A DNA stretch of 64,000 bases from Cryobacterium sp. Y11 (lineage in GTDB: Bacteria > Actinomycetota > Actinomycetes > Actinomycetales > Microbacteriaceae). A model generated the notes under the pieces. The model searched no databases, had not been told where the DNA came from, and saw only the letters and a program-made list of their open reading frames with translations. The stretch covers positions 101,359 to 165,358 of the forward strand of contig NZ_PJJO01000053.1 of the NCBI RefSeq assembly GCF_002929535.1. The letters are read 5' to 3'. Position numbers and translations under genes: made by a program. Below, one piece after another: positions 63,960 to 64,000 of the stretch (its first letter is position 1; the number at the start of each line of letters is the position of its first letter).

Positions 63960-64000
63960 GCGGTGATTCCCACGAATGCGGGGCTCCACCCGATCAAGGA
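63956..64000 (-). CDS. C-terminal end of a gene continuing beyond the window
   Basis: Fourteen codons (SLIGWSPAFVGITA) ending at TGA 63956-63958. They are open to the window edge and overlap the next ORF start. No identification is possible. Confidence 0.35.
   Translation of the reverse strand, partial: SLIGWSPAFVGITA

Noticed and set aside
1..64000. tRNA, rRNA, CRISPR arrays, prophage modules and replication origins
   Set aside because: No cloverleaf, rRNA signature, regularly spaced repeats, phage structural genes or DnaA-box cluster was recognised on either strand.

Overview
The window is high-GC DNA (about 63-65% by eye) and looks like a chromosome segment of an actinobacterium, most likely of the family Microbacteriaceae (Cryobacterium/Leifsonia relatives). 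Four things point there: the gene content (DUF6504-dnaE2, DUF427, DUF6457, maltokinase, a ProC8-like secreted protein); frequent leaderless starts (TAnnnT, six bases, then ATG or GTG); the recurrent octamer GCGGATGC/GCATCCGC; and lipoprotein and Tat signals of actinobacterial type. I see no rRNA, tRNA or CRISPR array.

Region by region. 1-7.1 kb is a C1/formate module: an OFA-type transporter, an FdhF/YdeP molybdopterin oxidoreductase, FdhD, MoaA and a glutathione-independent formaldehyde dehydrogenase. 7.3-9.4 kb is a Tat-exported PhoX-type phosphatase. 9.5-13.0 kb is a glycerate/sugar-acid cluster (CdaR regulator, glycerate kinase) whose GntP permease is broken. 13.3-17 kb holds DUF6504 and the error-prone polymerase DnaE2. 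17-24 kb holds a class A penicillin-binding protein, a shortened YbdK-type ligase, two overlapping genes for secreted proteins with a decayed partial copy nearby, and a flotillin. 24.4-28.5 kb is a ruin: a hydrolase-caspase fusion that has lost its catalytic Cys, a frameshifted metallopeptidase, a second caspase fragment and the tail of a BTAD regulator.

28.6-45.9 kb is mostly metabolic and housekeeping: YqhA-SHOCT, an acyl-CoA synthetase, an ornithine-cyclodeaminase-like protein, acetyltransferases, maltokinase, a decayed ku/ligD locus, a glutathionyl-hydroquinone-reductase-like GST, an aldo/keto reductase, an MFS carrier and a second FdhF/YdeP enzyme beside a CsoR-like palindrome. 46.1-53.9 kb is a tightly overlapping four-gene operon, helR-jetA-jetB-jetC, which is a Wadjet-type SMC system lacking a visible JetD nuclease and led by an RNA-polymerase-associated HelD/HelR ATPase.

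53.9-64 kb is an insertion-sequence graveyard (IS1380, ISL3, IS30, an unassigned DDE element, IS256) with truncated host genes. Embedded in it is a possibly functional module: a NarL-type two-component system, a 40-residue peptide ORF just upstream of the kinase, a secreted precursor with a six-cysteine hydrophobic C-terminus, and a small two-helix membrane protein that could be its immunity partner.
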